Origin: CAYXDR01 sp046498185
GTDB lineage: Bacteria > Desulfobacterota > DSM-4660 > Desulfatiglandales > Desulfatiglandaceae
Direction of reading: 5' to 3'
Assembly: GCA_046498185.1 (NCBI GenBank)
Contig: JAWOBE010000210.1
Span: forward strand, 1 to 24,236
Length of the DNA stretch: 24,236 nt
Part shown: positions 6,767 through 16,307 of the stretch, in pieces
Numbering within the stretch: position 1 is the stretch's first letter
How the letters are laid out: every line of letters begins with the position of its first letter
Notes under the pieces: model-generated
What the model was told of the DNA's origin: nothing
The model's database searches: none
Seen by the model: the letters and a program-made list of their open reading frames with translations, nothing else
Translations under genes and position numbers: made by a program

Positions 6767-9236
6767 GAAGGCTACGGTGTCGATCGCCGGCATGTCATGT
6801 TCCGCGTGCGTTCGGCGCATCGAAAAAGGACTCGAGACGATGGAAGGCGTCGAGCGGGCGGCGGTCAATTTCGCGCTCGAAAACGCCCTGGTGGAGTTTG
6901 ATCCCTCGGTTGTGACCCTTGAAGCCATCCAGAAGGCTGTCCAGGACCTGGGCTACAAAGTTATAGCCGTCAGCCGGGACGTTTCGGAGCCCTCGTTGAA
7001 GACCACGGTGAGCGTCGGGGGGATGACATGCGCGGCATGCGTTCGAAGGGTCGAATCGGTGCTCGATGCTCTTGACGGGGTGACGGAGGCGTCGGTGAAT
7101 CTTGCGACCGGCAAAGCGACGCTGGTACATGATCCGATGTGGGCCGGGGTTTCATCGGTCGCAAAAGCCCTGGAGGATTCGGGTTACGAATATCTGGGAA
7201 TACCCGAGGAATCCTCGGAAGATCCAGGCGAGGCTGCACGCCGGAAGGATCTGAGGGATCTCAAAATTCGTTTTATGACCGGGGTTGTCTTGAGCGTAGC
7301 GATCCATATCGGATCGATGCAGCACTGGTTTCCGTTTATCCGGGATATCCCCCGCCAGCAGATGCTTTATATACTTTTTGTGCTTGCGACCCCTGCGGTT
7401 TTCTGGGTTGGAGGCAGGTTTTTTTCCGGGGCGTGGAAGGCGGCCAGGCAGAAGACCACCGACATGAATTCACTCGTAGCCGTCGGTGCCTCGGCCGCGT
7501 ATTTTTATTCTTCCCTGGCGACCTTTTTCCCCGGTCTTTTTGCGGCGGGAGGAATCGAGCGCCATGTCTACTTCGACGGCGCATCGATGATCGTCGCTTT
7601 CATCATTCTCGGCCGCCTGCTTGAAGCCAAAACCAGGGGGAAGACGTCGTCCGCCATCAAGCGTTTGATGGGGCTTAAGCCGAAAACTGCGCTGGTGCGG
7701 CGGAACGGGAATGAAATGGAGATCCCGGTCGATGAAGTGATTGTCGGCGACGAGGTGATTGTACGCCCCGGTGAAAGAATTCCGACCGACGGGAATGTTG
7801 TTTCAGGGTCTTCATCAGTTGATGAGTCTATGCTGACAGGTGAAAGTATGCCGGTGGCCAAGGAGGTCGGAAGCGAGGTTTTCGGTGCGACCGTAAACGG
7901 ACACGGCGGGTTCACATTTAAAGCCACCCGGGTTGGGCGGGACACTGCGCTTGCCCAGATCATTCGGCTTGTTGAAGAAGCCCAGGGTTCGAAAGCAGGG
8001 ATTCAACGCCTGGCCGACAGGGTCGCCTCGGTTTTTGTGCCGGTGGTGTTTGGAATCGGCCTGGTGACTTTTTTGATCTGGTATTTCCTGGTGCCCGAGC
8101 CGGTTTTTACCAGGGCATTGCTTAATTTCGTATCGGTTTTGATCATTGCCTGCCCATGCGCGATGGGGCTTGCGACCCCGACTGCGGTTATGGTCGGGAC
8201 CGGCTTGGGGGCTGAAAACGGGTTGTTGATAAAAGGGGGAGAGATCCTCGAGAAAGCCTACAGGCTCGATACGGTGGTATTTGACAAGACCGGAACCCTC
8301 ACCCTCGGAAAGCCTGCGGTTACGGATATTATACCCGCTGCGGATGTCTCACGGGAGCGATTGCTCCAGGTTGCAGCTTCAGTGGAGGCTGCCTCCGAAC
8401 ACCCGCTGGCAAGGGCGGTGGTGGCCGGTGCGCGTGCTGAAGGGATCGAGCCGGAACAGGTAAAAAATTTCAAGGCTCTTTCAGGTTTCGGCGCCGAGGC
8501 GTCGCTTGACGGCAAAAAATGCATTCTAGGGAATCCACGCCTCATGGAACTCCGGGAAATGACCATGAATGCAGTCGACAGGGATGCCGCCCGGCTTTCG
8601 GCCGAAGGAAAGACCAGTGTGATGGTTTCACTGGAAGGAGAGGTTATAGGCGTGATCGGGTTTTCGGATCAGCCGAAGCCCTCCGCTGCTGAAGCCGTCC
8701 GCAGGCTGAAAGATATGGGGCTCCAGACAGTGATGCTTACCGGGGACAACGAGGCTACTGCACGTGCTGTGGGTGACTTGCTGGGCATCGAGGAAATTCG
8801 AGCCGAAGTCCTTCCGGCCGAAAAAACCGATGAAATCAAAAAGCTTCAGGCAATGGGCCGCGTGGTGGCGATGGTTGGAGACGGGATAAACGATGCACCG
8901 GCATTGACCGCCGCCGATATAGGAATCGCGGTAGGGGCGGGGACTGATGTTGCGATGGAGGCGAGCGACATTACCTTGATGCGGGAGGATCTTAACGCTG
9001 TCCCCATGGCGATAAGCCTTTCGTTTCACACGATGAGGGTTATCAAGCAGAACCTGTTTTGGGCATTTTTTTACAATTCCCTGGGAATACCTTTGGCTGC
9101 GGGTGTTTTCTACCCGTTTTTCGGTATCCTGTTAAACCCGGTATTCGCTGCCGCGGCGATGGCGATGAGTTCAGTGTGTGTTGTCGGAAATGCACTGCGC
9201 CTTCGGTGGGTTTGGGCGAAAGAGATCCGGGGGTGA
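6753..9236 (+). CDS. copA: Cu(I)-exporting P1B-type ATPase CopA
   Basis: An 827-residue pump with two N-terminal HMA metal-binding domains (C16/C19 in GMSCSAC and C93/C96 in GMTCAAC). It has the full P-type machinery: TGES actuator loop, C467-P-C469 metal site in the membrane, D511-KTGT phosphorylation site, SEHPLA nucleotide-binding motif and GDGIND hinge near residue 710. The later membrane segments carry the YN and M-x-x-SS signatures of the P1B-1 class, which points to Cu(I) (or Ag(I)) export to the periplasm rather than Zn or Cd. ATG 6753 is preferred over TTG 6738, but no strong ribosome site is visible before either; coupling to the overlapping copZ would explain initiation. Confidence 0.95.
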   Translation: MKSSEKATVSIAGMSCSACVRRIEKGLETMEGVERAAVNFALENALVEFDPSVVTLEAIQKAVQDLGYKVIAVSRDVSEPSLKTTVSVGGMTCAACVRRVESVLDALDGVTEASVNLATGKATLVHDPMWAGVSSVAKALEDSGYEYLGIPEESSEDPGEAARRKDLRDLKIRFMTGVVLSVAIHIGSMQHWFPFIRDIPRQQMLYILFVLATPAVFWVGGRFFSGAWKAARQKTTDMNSLVAVGASAAYFYSSLATFFPGLFAAGGIERHVYFDGASMIVAFIILGRLLEAKTRGKTSSAIKRLMGLKPKTALVRRNGNEMEIPVDEVIVGDEVIVRPGERIPTDGNVVSGSSSVDESMLTGESMPVAKEVGSEVFGATVNGHGGFTFKATRVGRDTALAQIIRLVEEAQGSKAGIQRLADRVASVFVPVVFGIGLVTFLIWYFLVPEPVFTRALLNFVSVLIIACPCAMGLATPTAVMVGTGLGAENGLLIKGGEILEKAYRLDTVVFDKTGTLTLGKPAVTDIIPAADVSRERLLQVAASVEAASEHPLARAVVAGARAEGIEPEQVKNFKALSGFGAEASLDGKKCILGNPRLMELREMTMNAVDRDAARLSAEGKTSVMVSLEGEVIGVIGFSDQPKPSAAEAVRRLKDMGLQTVMLTGDNEATARAVGDLLGIEEIRAEVLPAEKTDEIKKLQAMGRVVAMVGDGINDAPALTAADIGIAVGAGTDVAMEASDITLMREDLNAVPMAISLSFHTMRVIKQNLFWAFFYNSLGIPLAAGVFYPFFGILLNPVFAAAAMAMSSVCVVGNALRLRWVWAKEIRG

Positions 9237-9273
9237 ATAAAAAAATATATTTGAACCGACGAAAATAGAGGCG

Positions 9274-9594
9274 ATGGATATGGAAAGAGAATTCTGGACG
9301 ATGACCGAGGCACTTGAGTTTTTTGAGGTCGAGGAAAGTTTTCTTTTCGAACTGGAAGGGGAGGAAATCATTTGCCCCAGATGCTTTCAGGGCTCGGATA
9401 TGAAGCATTTATCGATCGAGGAGATGGAAAAGGTGCGCATTGCCAAGGTTCTCTGCGAAGAGATGGGCGTGAATCTTTCGGGGGTTCAGGTGATTCTGCA
9501 CATGAGGCAGCAGATGATGGAGATGCGCAGGCAGTTCGATGTTATTCTGGAGGATTTGAGGGATAGGTTTCTGGAATTACACTCCGGGTCGTGA
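9274..9594 (+). CDS. CbpM-like / MerR-type chaperone modulator
   Basis: A 106-residue protein beginning MDMEREFWTMTEA, with an acidic N-terminal segment similar in pattern to the short MerR-like proteins annotated as chaperone modulator CbpM: an initial helix-turn-helix-like segment, a middle block with I-EMEKVRIAKVLCEEMGVNL, and a C-terminal amphipathic helix from about residue 70. CbpM binds the J-domain of the DnaJ homologue CbpA and inhibits it. Here a DnaJ gene lies immediately beyond it, convergent, with a 13-bp gap. An added feature is a CPRC pair near residues 34-37 that could bind metal or sense redox; this is inference. The gene lies 37 bp after copA on the same strand, so the two may share a transcript. 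Weak ribosome site AGAGGCG before ATG 9274. Confidence 0.65.
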   Translation: MDMEREFWTMTEALEFFEVEESFLFELEGEEIICPRCFQGSDMKHLSIEEMEKVRIAKVLCEEMGVNLSGVQVILHMRQQMMEMRRQFDVILEDLRDRFLELHSGS

Positions 9595-9607
9595 TTTTGA
9601 TGTAGTG

Positions 9608-10750
9608 TTATAATTTCAGTTTGGACCTTACATCTTCACGGTAGAAATTGTCGATTTTTTCGACCGCCTGAACGAGTTCTTGCTCCGAAGACCCGGGCAC
9701 TTTGACCGCCAGTTTCAGCAGCATATCCCCCCGCCGTTTCGTCCGGGTGTTTACGGCTCCTTTCCCTTTCAATTTAAGGGTTTGCCCGGACTGGCTTCCT
9801 GGTGGTATTTTCACTTTCACCTCTCCGTCCACCGTCGGGACGTTGACCGAGGCCCCGGCCACCGCTTCTTTTACCGTGATCGGCAACTCCATTATCAGGT
9901 TGTCGCCGTCTCGGGAAATCAATCGATGGGGTTTGACGTGCACGATCAGGAATAGATCTCCGGGTTTGCCTCCGCCGGAACCCGGCTCTCCTTTGCCCGC
10001 CACTCTTACTTTCGAGCCTTCGTTCACTCCCGGGGGTATTGTGACCTTTATCGTTTCAACTCCTTCCACCCGTCCGGTTCCGCTGCAGGACGGGCAGGGC
10101 CGGCCGATGGTTCCATGCCCCCCGCAGTCGGGGCATACTCTCGTAAAGTTCAAGGGCCCCCCGGCTATATTCAACCGACCGGAACCGCCGCACGTGGGGC
10201 ACGTGGTTCTCTGGGCGGAGGAATCCGATCCGGTTCCGCCGCAGGCAGTGCATGTTTTTCCGCCTTTAAGGGATATTTCGGTTTCAAAACCTCTCAACGC
10301 GGAGAGAAAGTCTATGGTTATGTGATGCTCGAGGTCCCTACCGTCCACGCCCGCCTGCCCGCTGAATCCGCCGAAGCCACGGCTCCGGCCCGTGGAGCCG
10401 AACAGATCTCCGAAAACATCTTCATAGCTCTGGTATCGTCCGAAACCTTCGGTTCCACCTGCGCGTGTCCGGCCCTGCACGTTTTCCCATTCCTTGTATT
10501 GCCTGGCCTTGTCGGCGTCGAAACCCTGTTTTAATGCCTCTTCTCCGAATTCATCATAGAGTTTTCGTTTGTCTTCTTTCCCCAGGACATCATAGGCTTC
10601 GGATATTTCTTTGAATTTGGTCTCAGCTTGGATATCTCCGGGATTAATGTCCGGATGCCACTTCCGGGCGAGCTTACGGTAAGCCTTTCTGATTTCTTCC
10701 TGAGAGGCGGTTTTAGCAATTCCGAGAACGGCGTAATAATCTTTGGCCAT
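9608..10750 (-). CDS. dnaJ: DnaJ-type co-chaperone with zinc-finger domain
   Basis: A 380-residue type I J-protein. It has a J-domain with H32-P33-D34, a Gly/Phe-rich linker (about residues 95-135), a zinc-binding region with four CxxCxGxG units (CTACGGTG, CPTCGGSG, CPDCGGHG, CPSCSGTG), then C-terminal substrate-binding domains. It stimulates DnaK ATPase and hands over unfolded clients in the cytoplasm. ATG 10750 is supported by AGGAG about 9 nt upstream on the minus strand. Unusually, dnaK and grpE are not adjacent; the neighbour is a CbpM-like modulator on the opposite strand, whereas the classical modulator partner CbpA lacks zinc fingers. This may be an accessory DnaJ copy rather than the main one. 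Confidence 0.93.
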   Translation of the reverse strand: MAKDYYAVLGIAKTASQEEIRKAYRKLARKWHPDINPGDIQAETKFKEISEAYDVLGKEDKRKLYDEFGEEALKQGFDADKARQYKEWENVQGRTRAGGTEGFGRYQSYEDVFGDLFGSTGRSRGFGGFSGQAGVDGRDLEHHITIDFLSALRGFETEISLKGGKTCTACGGTGSDSSAQRTTCPTCGGSGRLNIAGGPLNFTRVCPDCGGHGTIGRPCPSCSGTGRVEGVETIKVTIPPGVNEGSKVRVAGKGEPGSGGGKPGDLFLIVHVKPHRLISRDGDNLIMELPITVKEAVAGASVNVPTVDGEVKVKIPPGSQSGQTLKLKGKGAVNTRTKRRGDMLLKLAVKVPGSSEQELVQAVEKIDNFYREDVRSKLKL

Positions 10751-10810
10751 ATAAAAATCACTCCTGAAAAATACCTGATCCGGGGTTTTCCTATTCCATC
10801 GACCTGATGA

Positions 10811-10838
10811 ATTATAATTGACATCGGGGAAATGTCAA
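10811..10838 (-). promoter_or_regulatory. dnaJ promoter with operator-like inverted repeat
   Basis: On the minus strand TTGACA (10833-10838) and TATAAT (10811-10816) are both perfect consensus hexamers, separated by 16 nt. The -35 box and spacer form a perfect inverted repeat TTGACAT-N7-ATGTCAA (10818-10838), a likely repressor site. It is not CIRCE-like. Transcription would start about 50 bp before the dnaJ start codon. Confidence 0.7.
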
Positions 10839-10876
10839 ACCTGGGTAGGCCATTTGTAAGACGGTGTTAAAAATGC

Positions 10877-10906
10877 TTTAAATTTACCATGTGTTTCTGT
10901 TATAGT
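10877..10906 (+). promoter_or_regulatory. Candidate promoter for the formate dehydrogenase genes
   Basis: TTTAAA (10877-10882) and TATAGT (10901-10906), separated by 18 nt, lie about 80 bp before the formate dehydrogenase start. The -10 matches consensus at five of six positions and the -35 at four. The call is by eye only. Confidence 0.4.
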
Positions 10907-10984
10907 ACGCCTGCATTCCTTGGAAGGACCTCAATATATATACGCTACAGTCACATTGCAGATAAAAATGACATAGGAGTGGAA

Positions 10985-13690
10985 ATGGGCTCTGAAAATT
11001 TCCTCACGATAGACGAAATGAAGGTTGATTTCAAACCAGGCGAAACGATTCTCGAAACCGCACGGCGTCACGGTGTTCACATTCCGACTTTGTGCCACAT
11101 CCAGGGTTTGGAAGCCACCGGCGCATGCAGAGTCTGCGTGGTGGAGGTCAAAGGCGCCCGCAATCTGGTTGCTTCCTGTGCGGCGCCTGCGGCGGGGGGT
11201 ATGGAGATCTACACCCATTCGCCGCGGGTCTTGCAGGCTCGAAAGGTGTATATTGAGCTGCTGCTCGCCTCCGGTCATCATTATTGTGCGACCTGCGAAG
11301 CTTCCGGAGACTGCCGGCTTCAGGATCTGGCCTATGAATACCAGGTTGAATCCGTTAGATTTCCCGAGTCCCCGACCCGTTATCCTGTCGAAGAAAACGA
11401 TTTGATCCTCCGTGATTTCAGCAGGTGCGTGATGTGCGGCCGCTGCGTTCAGGCCTGTAATGAGATTCAGGTTAATCAGGCGATTTCGTTCGGTTACCGT
11501 GGTGTGGATTCCAAGATCGTGACCGCGGGGGACTTTCCTTACAGCAATTCGGACTGCGTTTTCTGCGGAGAATGCGTGCAGGTCTGCCCGGTAGGTGCCT
11601 TGATCGCCAGGCCGAGCCGCTTTTCAGGCAAGCCGTGGGAGATCGAAAAGGTTCGGACTACATGTCCTTACTGTGGTGTCGGGTGCCAGATGGACCTCCA
11701 TGTGAAGGATAACCGAGTCGTCAAAATCACCGGTGCAGAGGATACCGGCCCGAACCATGGAAGTCTTTGTGTCAAGGGGCGTTTCGGATATGACTTCATT
11801 AATGACCCCGGACGCTTGAAGATGCCGCTCGTGCGCAGGAACGGAGTATTCCACGAGACTTCATGGGACGAGGCTCTAGGCCTTGTGGCAGAAAAGTTCC
11901 GGGCCGTTAAGGATGAGTTTGGTCCGGATGCGATAGGAGTCCTTTCCAGTGCGCGGGTGACCAACGAGGATAATTATATTGCGCAGAAATTCACCAGGGC
12001 CGGGATCGGCACCAACAATATCGATCATTGCGCACGTCTCTGACACTCCTCCACGGTGGCAGGTCTTGCCGCCGCTTTTGGAAGCGGTTCTATGACGAAC
12101 CCGATAGAGGATATTGAAAAAGCGCAGGTTATTCTGATAACCGGTTCCAACACCACCGAAAACCACCCGGTGCTCTCTTCTTATGTTAAAAGGGCGGTGA
12201 CCCACCTGGGCGCTAAGCTGATCGTCGTCGATCCGCGCAGAATTCCTATCACCCGGTTCGCCGATATCTGGCTCAGGCAGACGCTGGGAACGGATGTGGC
12301 CTGGATAAACGGGATGATGCATGTGATCATTCGAGACCACCTCTATGACGAGGACTATGTAAAAGCCCGCACGGTCGGTGTGGACGAAATCAAACAGGTG
12401 GTTGAAAAATATACGCCCGAATATGTCGAAGGAATAACCGGTATCCCTGCGGGAGATCTGACGGCCGCAGCCAGGCTTTATGCCGGGGCCCACGCCGCTT
12501 CCATCCTTTATGCGATGGGGATAACCCAGCATGTCAGTGGTACCGACAATGTAAAATCCCTTGCGAACCTTGCCATGCTTTGCGGGAACGTCGGTGTTCC
12601 GGGAGGTGGCGTAAATCCGCTGCGTGGGCAGAACAATGTTCAGGGCGCGTGCGATATGGGCGCTCTTCCCACCGTTTATACAGGATATCAATCCGTGGCG
12701 GATCCGACTGTCAGGGAACGCTTCGGACAAGCCTGGGGGGTGGAGAATCTGCCGGACCGTCCTGGACTCACGGCAACCGAGATGATGGAGAAGGCTTTTA
12801 CCGGGGATCTCAAGGTGATGTACATCATTGGTGAAAATCCGATGGTGTCTGATCCGGATTTGAATCATGCAAAGAAAGCGGTCGGGAACCTGGATTTTCT
12901 GGTGGTTCAAGATATTTTTCTCACCGAAACGGCCCGGGAGGCGGATGTGGTTTTGCCTTCGACCGCGTTCGCCGAAAAAAACGGGACTTTCGTGAATACA
13001 GAGAGGAAGGTCCAGCTGGTGCGCAAGGCTGTAGATCCGCCGGGGGAGGCCAGGGAGGACTGGAGGATATTGACGGATTTGTCCGCCAGGTTGGGATTTC
13101 GTATGGAATATTATGGCTTGGATGAAGTAATGGAAGAAATTGGAGAGGTTACGCCTAGTTATCGGGGAATAAATTACCGGCGGCTGGAAGAAGGAGGCAT
13201 CCACTGGCCCTGTCCCGACATCGATCATCCAGGGACCCCGTGCCTGCATATCGACCGATTCACTTGCGGACTGGGGGTTTTTCACGCGATAGACTTTGTC
13301 CCTCCGGATGAAACACCGGATGGGGACTATCCGTTTTATTTGACCACCGGCAGGGTTCTATACCAGTATCATACCGGCACGATGACGATGAAAAGCTTCG
13401 GCCTGAACAATCTCGCCCCTGGATGTTTCGTTGAGATGGCTCCCGAGGATGCAGACAAGTGCGGTATAGCGGAAGGAGAATTGGTTCGGGTGGTCTCGAG
13501 GCGCGGGGAATTGACCGCCCATGCCAGGATTTCGGAAAAGGCCGTCGAAGGGACGGTGTTCCTCCCGTTTCATTTCGCCGATGCTGCGGCCAATCTGCTT
13601 ACGAACTCCGCGCTTGATCCTGTTGCCAAAATTCCTGAATTCAAGGTGTGCGCCGTGCGGATCGAGAAAAATCAAGCTGATGCGGCTTGA
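10985..13690 (+). CDS. fdhA: Selenocysteine-containing formate dehydrogenase, catalytic subunit with NuoG-like N-terminus
   Basis: A 901-residue selenoprotein, read through UGA at 12041-12043 as selenocysteine 353. It oxidises formate to CO2 (or the reverse) at a Mo/W-bis-pyranopterin centre. Domains in order: a [2Fe-2S] domain (C37, C48, C51, C65), a His-Cys [4Fe-4S] motif (H98/H99, C101, C104, C110), two ferredoxin clusters (C148-C158 and C191-C201), then the molybdopterin domain with its own [4Fe-4S] site (C227, C230, C234) and the CARL-U-HSSTVAG active-site block. The start ATG 10985 follows AGGAG with a 5-nt gap. The frame continues intact after the UGA to the TGA at 13688. The NuoE- and NuoF-like genes downstream indicate an NAD(P)-linked soluble complex. 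No Tat signal is seen, so it is cytoplasmic. Confidence 0.95.
12041..12073 (+). promoter_or_regulatory. SECIS element directing selenocysteine at UGA 12041
   Basis: Directly after the in-frame UGA, GGTGGCA (12055-12061) pairs with TGCCGCC (12067-12073), including one G-U pair, to close a five-base apical loop GGTCT (12062-12066). The loop sequence and its distance from the UGA (first loop base is position 22 counting from U) match the E. coli fdhF SECIS recognised by SelB. Confidence 0.93.
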
Positions 13691-13750
13691 ATTGCAGATG
13701 GAGCTTTTTATCGAGGAGCTGTAACACAAAGTACACCGGAGATATTAGAT

Positions 13751-14251
13751 ATGAATTTTACAAAAGACCTATGGACCGTTAACCCAGACCTCACCCCGGA
13801 AATCATGGAGAAGGTGGACGAAGTGATTGACCACTATAAATCGAAACAAGTCAATCTTATCCCGGTGCTGGAAGAATGCCAGGAAATCGCCGGATACCTG
13901 CCTGTTGAGCTCCAGCGTTACATCGGCCGGGGGCTCAATATCCCCGGAAGCACGATTTACGGGGTCGTGACCTTTTATTCGTATTTTTCGATGGTGCCGA
14001 AAGGAAGGCACACCATAAAGGTATGTATGGGAACCGCCTGCTACGTCCTGGGTATTGGCGAGGTTTTGAGCCGGATACAATCCGAATTCGGTCTCGAGGT
14101 GGGGAGTACGACCGAAGACAGAAGATTTTCCCTTGAAGCGGTAAGATGCCTCGGCGCCTGCGGGCTCGCGCCTGTTATGGTTGTCGATTCAGATACCCAC
14201 GGCGGAGTGAGAGCAGATCGTGTCCTCAAAATCCTTAGTCGTTACGAATAG
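13751..14251 (+). CDS. NuoE-like [2Fe-2S] subunit of the formate dehydrogenase complex
   Basis: A 166-residue protein of the NuoE/HndA/HydC thioredoxin-fold family. The [2Fe-2S] site is C-x4-C (CMGTAC, near residue 98) with C-x3-C (CLGAC, near residue 137). The helical N-terminus with the LIPVLEECQEIAGYLP block is typical of the family. It sits 60 bp after fdhA and 53 bp before the NuoF-like gene, so the three are almost certainly one operon. In such complexes this subunit passes electrons between the FMN subunit and the catalytic subunit. A GGAG ribosome site precedes ATG 13751. It is not part of a complex I operon, because the other nuo genes are absent. Confidence 0.93.
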   Translation: MNFTKDLWTVNPDLTPEIMEKVDEVIDHYKSKQVNLIPVLEECQEIAGYLPVELQRYIGRGLNIPGSTIYGVVTFYSYFSMVPKGRHTIKVCMGTACYVLGIGEVLSRIQSEFGLEVGSTTEDRRFSLEAVRCLGACGLAPVMVVDSDTHGGVRADRVLKILSRYE

Positions 14252-14304
14252 GTGCTCGGGCGAAAGCCTTTTTAGCAGTCAAGTAGCTACCCGGAGGAAA
14301 GTAA

Positions 14305-16185
14305 ATGCGGAAACTGACCGTGCAGGACCTTCACGAAATAAAGGAAAAACATAAAAGCCAGACGGCTATCAGGCTGGGGACCTCGTCGGAAACAGGAGAT
14401 TCGGCGGTCAAACACCTGATGATATGCGGGGGGACCGGGTGCCATGCCACCGGCAGCATCGCTGTGATCGAAGCTTTCCGGAAGGAAATATCCTCGCGTG
14501 GCCTGGAGGAACGTTTCAAGGTTGTAGAAACGGGGTGCAACGGGTTTTGTGCGAAAGGGCCGGTGATGGTGGTCCAGCCGGATGGCGTTTTCTATGTGCA
14601 GCTTAAACCCGAAAACGCCGTCGAGATAATCGAAGAGCACCTCCTCAACGGCCAGCCGGTCGAGAAGCTGCTTTATAAGGATCCGGTCACGAAGAAACCT
14701 GTCCCGCACCTGAAGGATATCGCGTTTTTCTCAGGGCAGCATTCGCTGGCTCTAAGGAACAAAGGCATCGTCGATCCTGAGTTGATAGACGATTATATTG
14801 CCGTGGACGGCTATTTCGGCGCTGCAAAGGCGTTGCTGGAAATGAGGCCCACGGAAATCGTCGATGAAGTCAAAACGTCCGGACTGAGGGGCCGGGGAGG
14901 TGCCGGTTTTCCGACAGGGTTTAAATGGGGCTTTGCGGCCAAATCATCAGGGGATGTCAAATATGTGCTTTGCAACGCAGATGAGGGAGACCCAGGCGCA
15001 TTCATGGACAGGAGTGTACTTGAAGCGGATCCCCACGCAGTGCTTGAAGGGATGATTATCGCCGCGCGTGCGGTGGGGGCTCACTACGGATATATTTATT
15101 GCCGTGCGGAATATCCTCTCGCCGTTAAAAGGCTTCATATAGCTATTTCCCAGGCCAGGGAATATGGACTGCTGGGTGAAGACATCCTGGGCAGTGGTTT
15201 CGACTTCGATCTCGAAGTTTACCAGGGGGCCGGTGCGTTTGTATGCGGTGAAGAAACCGCGCTTATGCTTTCGATAGAAGGAAAGCGGGGCATGCCCCGG
15301 CCGAGGCCGCCTTTTCCCGCACACCAGGGGCTGTTCAAGAAACCCACGGTGTTGAACAACGTGGAAACATATGCGAGCATCGCACAAATCATCCGAAACG
15401 GCGGCGCGTGGTATGCAAGCCTGGGAACCGAAAACAGCAAGGGCACCAAAGTCTTCGCCCTTACAGGGTCTGTAAAGAATATCGGGCTTGTGGAAGTTCC
15501 GATGGGAACACCGATTAAAAAGATTATTTACGATATCGGCGGCGGGATGGTGGGAAAAAAGCGAAAATTCAAGGCCGTTCAACTTGGTGGCCCTTCCGGA
15601 GGCTGCGTGCCGGAACAACACATCGACACACCGGTTGATTTCGAGTCCATCGCGGAGGTGGGCGCCATAATGGGCTCGGGCGGTATGATTGTGATGGATG
15701 ACCACACCTGCATGGTGGATATGGCGCGGTTTTTCATGGATTTTATCCAGGAAGAGTCATGCGGAAAGTGTACCCCCTGCAGGGAAGGAACGATGCGGAT
15801 GCTCCAGATTCTGCAGCGTATAACCAAGGGGGAAGGACAGCCCGGAGACATCGAGTTGCTCGAGGAATTGAGCCACGTTGTGAAGGACGGAGCGCTCTGC
15901 GGGCTCGGGCAGACAGGGCCTAACCCCGTGCTTTCAACGTTGAAATATTTCCGTGAAGAATATGAAGCGCATATCTATGAGAAGAAGTGTCCGGCCAAAA
16001 GATGCGTCGCACTTCTGAAATTCGAAGTCGATCCCGATGCGTGCACAAAGTGCGGGCTTTGCTTCAAGCATTGCCCGGCGGGCGCAGTTGAATGGAAAAA
16101 GAAGGAAGTCGCGTGGATTGACAAAGACAAATGCATAAAATGCATGACCTGCATCAGCAACTGCCCCGCAGACGCGATCTTTTAG
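14305..16185 (+). CDS. NuoF-like NAD(P)H/FMN subunit with extra ferredoxin domains
   Basis: A 626-residue diaphorase subunit. It begins with a thioredoxin-like [2Fe-2S] domain (CGGTGCH and GCNGFC, about residues 36-80). The NuoF core follows, with the NAD/FMN glycine loop RGRGGAGFP from about residue 195, CNADEGDPGAF, GAFVCGEETAL, and the [4Fe-4S] site C486, C489, C492 and C532. The C-terminus adds two ferredoxin clusters (C580-C590 and C610-C620). This three-part layout is that of HydB/HndC, found in electron-bifurcating hydrogenases and formate dehydrogenases that couple NAD(P)H and ferredoxin. Bifurcation here is therefore plausible but not proven. ATG 14305 has a good GGAGGAAA ribosome site. 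Last gene of the fdh operon; the tRNA gene starts 45 bp later. Confidence 0.94.
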   Translation: MRKLTVQDLHEIKEKHKSQTAIRLGTSSETGDSAVKHLMICGGTGCHATGSIAVIEAFRKEISSRGLEERFKVVETGCNGFCAKGPVMVVQPDGVFYVQLKPENAVEIIEEHLLNGQPVEKLLYKDPVTKKPVPHLKDIAFFSGQHSLALRNKGIVDPELIDDYIAVDGYFGAAKALLEMRPTEIVDEVKTSGLRGRGGAGFPTGFKWGFAAKSSGDVKYVLCNADEGDPGAFMDRSVLEADPHAVLEGMIIAARAVGAHYGYIYCRAEYPLAVKRLHIAISQAREYGLLGEDILGSGFDFDLEVYQGAGAFVCGEETALMLSIEGKRGMPRPRPPFPAHQGLFKKPTVLNNVETYASIAQIIRNGGAWYASLGTENSKGTKVFALTGSVKNIGLVEVPMGTPIKKIIYDIGGGMVGKKRKFKAVQLGGPSGGCVPEQHIDTPVDFESIAEVGAIMGSGGMIVMDDHTCMVDMARFFMDFIQEESCGKCTPCREGTMRMLQILQRITKGEGQPGDIELLEELSHVVKDGALCGLGQTGPNPVLSTLKYFREEYEAHIYEKKCPAKRCVALLKFEVDPDACTKCGLCFKHCPAGAVEWKKKEVAWIDKDKCIKCMTCISNCPADAIF

Positions 16186-16230
16186 TTGTGATTCCCGGTG
16201 GGTTGTGGTAAATAAATTGTTTCAATTGAT

Positions 16231-16307
<77 letters not shown>

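Noticed and set aside
11876..13285. Minus-strand 469-codon frame
   Set aside because: It is an antisense shadow of fdhA with no motif; the plus-strand frame carries all the catalytic signatures.
12056..13690. Separate formate dehydrogenase gene starting at 12056
   Set aside because: The frame is continuous through the UGA at 12041, which has a SECIS hairpin; the apparent start lies inside the SECIS and has no ribosome site.
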